Assembly (NCBI RefSeq): GCF_029867415.1
Contig: NC_081185.1
Span: 109,296,413-109,360,412 of the forward strand
DNA: 64,000 nt
Direction of reading: 5' to 3'
Source of the DNA: Vicia villosa
Taxonomy: Eukaryota; Streptophyta; Magnoliopsida; Fabales; Fabaceae
Positions 62,856-64,000 of the stretch are shown here, piece after piece (positions within the stretch are counted from its first letter, which is position 1; each line of letters starts with the position of its first letter). The notes beneath the pieces are model-generated. The model searched no databases. It was not told the origin of the DNA and saw only the letters and a list, made by a program, of their open reading frames with translations. The position numbers were made by a program, and so were the translations under genes.

Positions 62856-62983
62856 TCGCGAGATGAATCTACGAACACTGCACCTTTTAAGTCTAAAAAT
62901 TACAATATTTTATGCGCAATCATTTATTTACATATTATAATTTTTAGACTTAAAAGGTGCATTGTCCGCAAATTCATCTCGCC
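62856..62983. repeat. Fold-back inverted repeat (about 46-bp arms)
   Basis: Arms at about 62856-62902 and 62938-62983 are inverted copies. The inner 23 bp are perfect (62880-62902 against 62938-62960), with a 35-nt loop. Probably a palindromic MITE or the end of a DNA transposon. Confidence 0.8.
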
Positions 62984-63359
62984 CCGCTCTCATTTGTTTT
63001 CGAGATTGGAAAATGTTTTAGGCCCGCACACTCAACTTTATTTTGCTCTGTCCCGCCTCATTTTTTGTGGGGTGAACATGTTTGCTTGCCATCCATAGTG
63101 CTTATATACATTCATAGAACTATTTAGTTCATGACTTTTTCATCATGAAGTAAGACAATTTTTACCACAATGAGTACCTTTAGTCATATTACGGTTATAT
63201 GTACTTTTTGCATGACAAAACTTTTTAAACAATTTAGTATTATTTATACCCTAAACAAACTTTATTATAAGTTTCTATTTAATTACCTAGAATTATATTA
63301 ATGTTATATCTTCCTTTTTAAATTTATCAAGTGTGTTATGAAAATCATCATATTTATTT
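62984..63359. other. AT-rich spacer
   Basis: Nothing coding. The leftmost part (to about 63080) with CCCGC/GTGGGG motifs may belong to the neighbouring fold-back element. Confidence 0.4.
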
Positions 63360-63610
63360 GGGTTAAATATACAAATCCCATGTAATGTTAACGAGTTTTG
63401 ATTTTAGCCCCTGTAAAAACAAATTGGATCCCCTTGTAATGTTAAGATTTCATGTCTTTAGCCCCTCAGTTGACCAAGTGGCATGGAATCTTTCATTTTG
63501 CTTATGTGGCATGTCCATGTGAATTTTCTTTTATTTTTTATTTATTTTTTAAAATCCACGTGGTATTTTTAATTTTTTTTGAAAAAAATAGTTTTTATAT
63601 AATTTTTTTT
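63360..63610 (+). repeat. MULE-type terminus-like repeat
   Basis: GGGTTAAATATACAAATCCC followed by TTAGCCCCTCAGTTGACCAA and TGGCATGG segments resembles common legume Mutator-like terminal sequences. The other end is not in the window. Confidence 0.35.
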
Positions 63611-63621
63611 AATTATAAGGA

Positions 63622-63982
63622 GGGTAAATCAAAATTCGCTAACATTGCAGGGAATAAAATATATATTTTTTGTTTTAAATATAAAAAATTATCTATTTAA
63701 ATTTTTTAATTAAATTACATTTTTTGATATGAAAATAATGTTCTTATTTTGAATTTCTGCGTTTGTACTGCCTACTGTCACACTCTATTCTTGGCTGTCT
63801 TATTAAGCCCCCTAATATTTCATGAAATTATCATTTTTTCACTAAGGGTACATGATAATTTCATGAAATTATCATCTAAAAATGTAATTTAATTTAAAAA
63901 AATTAAATAGATAATTATTTTTATATCCAAAACAAAAAAAAATATTTTACCACTGTGATGTTAGCGAATTTTGATTTATCCC
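63622..63982. repeat. Long inverted repeat (fold-back MITE)
   Basis: Left arm from GGGTAAATCAAAATTCGCTA (63622) and right arm ending in TAGCGAATTTTGATTTATCC (63981) are inverted copies with homology running inward about 110 bp. The centre holds TGATAATTTCATGAAATTATCA (two halves, 63853-63874), itself palindromic. Confidence 0.8.
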
Positions 63983-64000
63983 ACTCATAATAAAAAAATA

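Overview
The window is nuclear DNA of a flowering plant and reads as a repeat-rich legume. It has intron-split genes with plant-type exons (a MADS-box exon, a CRM-domain splicing factor, a subtilase), AT-rich spacers, and many LTR retrotransposons. The very long LTR near the right end (about 3.9 kb, TGTC...GACA termini, PPT-like AACAGGGGCAGC, tandem arrays in the 3' untranslated part) looks like a Ty3/gypsy Ogre/Tat element. That lineage is most abundant in Vicieae (pea, vetch, lentil and relatives). The genus is an inference.

Layout. 1-2760: first coding exon and 5' UTR intron of a SOC1/AGL14-clade MADS-box gene on the minus strand; the rest of the gene lies beyond the left edge. 2760-5669: AT-rich spacer with two long TA microsatellites. 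5670-23922: a tandem Tnt1/Tork-like Copia structure (LTR-A-LTR-B-LTR, minus strand) flanked by ATTAT. Its first unit is split by a complete, very young 8.9-kb SIRE/Maximus-type Copia element on the plus strand (10087-18964, TSD CTTTT). 24092-34470: a graveyard of small and broken elements: a complete TRIM, decayed Copia pol pieces, a hAT element with a tRNA-like internal promoter, CACTA-type repeats, a gypsy gag-protease relic with its LTR, and a plant-mobile-domain pseudogene. 34533-42731: an LTR-like repeat carrying a decayed relative of the A/B family (element C, TSD CACAC) and a 1.1-kb hAT-type element (TSD ATACAAAT). 44807-47050: a DNA transposon with 20-bp terminal inverted repeats, an 8-bp TSD, arrays of a palindromic motif and a decayed OTU-protease-like coding piece.

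48066-54289 is the genic island. A five-exon mitochondrial CAF-like group II intron splicing factor (mCSF1-like, minus strand) lies head to head with an 11-exon subtilase of the XSP1/SBT4.14 type (plus strand), with 606 bp between the start codons. Both reconstruct to full length with every exon junction in frame. The window ends in a Copia LTR-gag fragment, the Ogre 3' LTR and 3' UTR with three different tandem arrays, and two fold-back elements.

Only three host genes are supported. Nearly everything else is nested mobile DNA, and target-site duplications make the order of insertion readable. All exon boundaries and repeat borders were placed by eye; no database search was possible.
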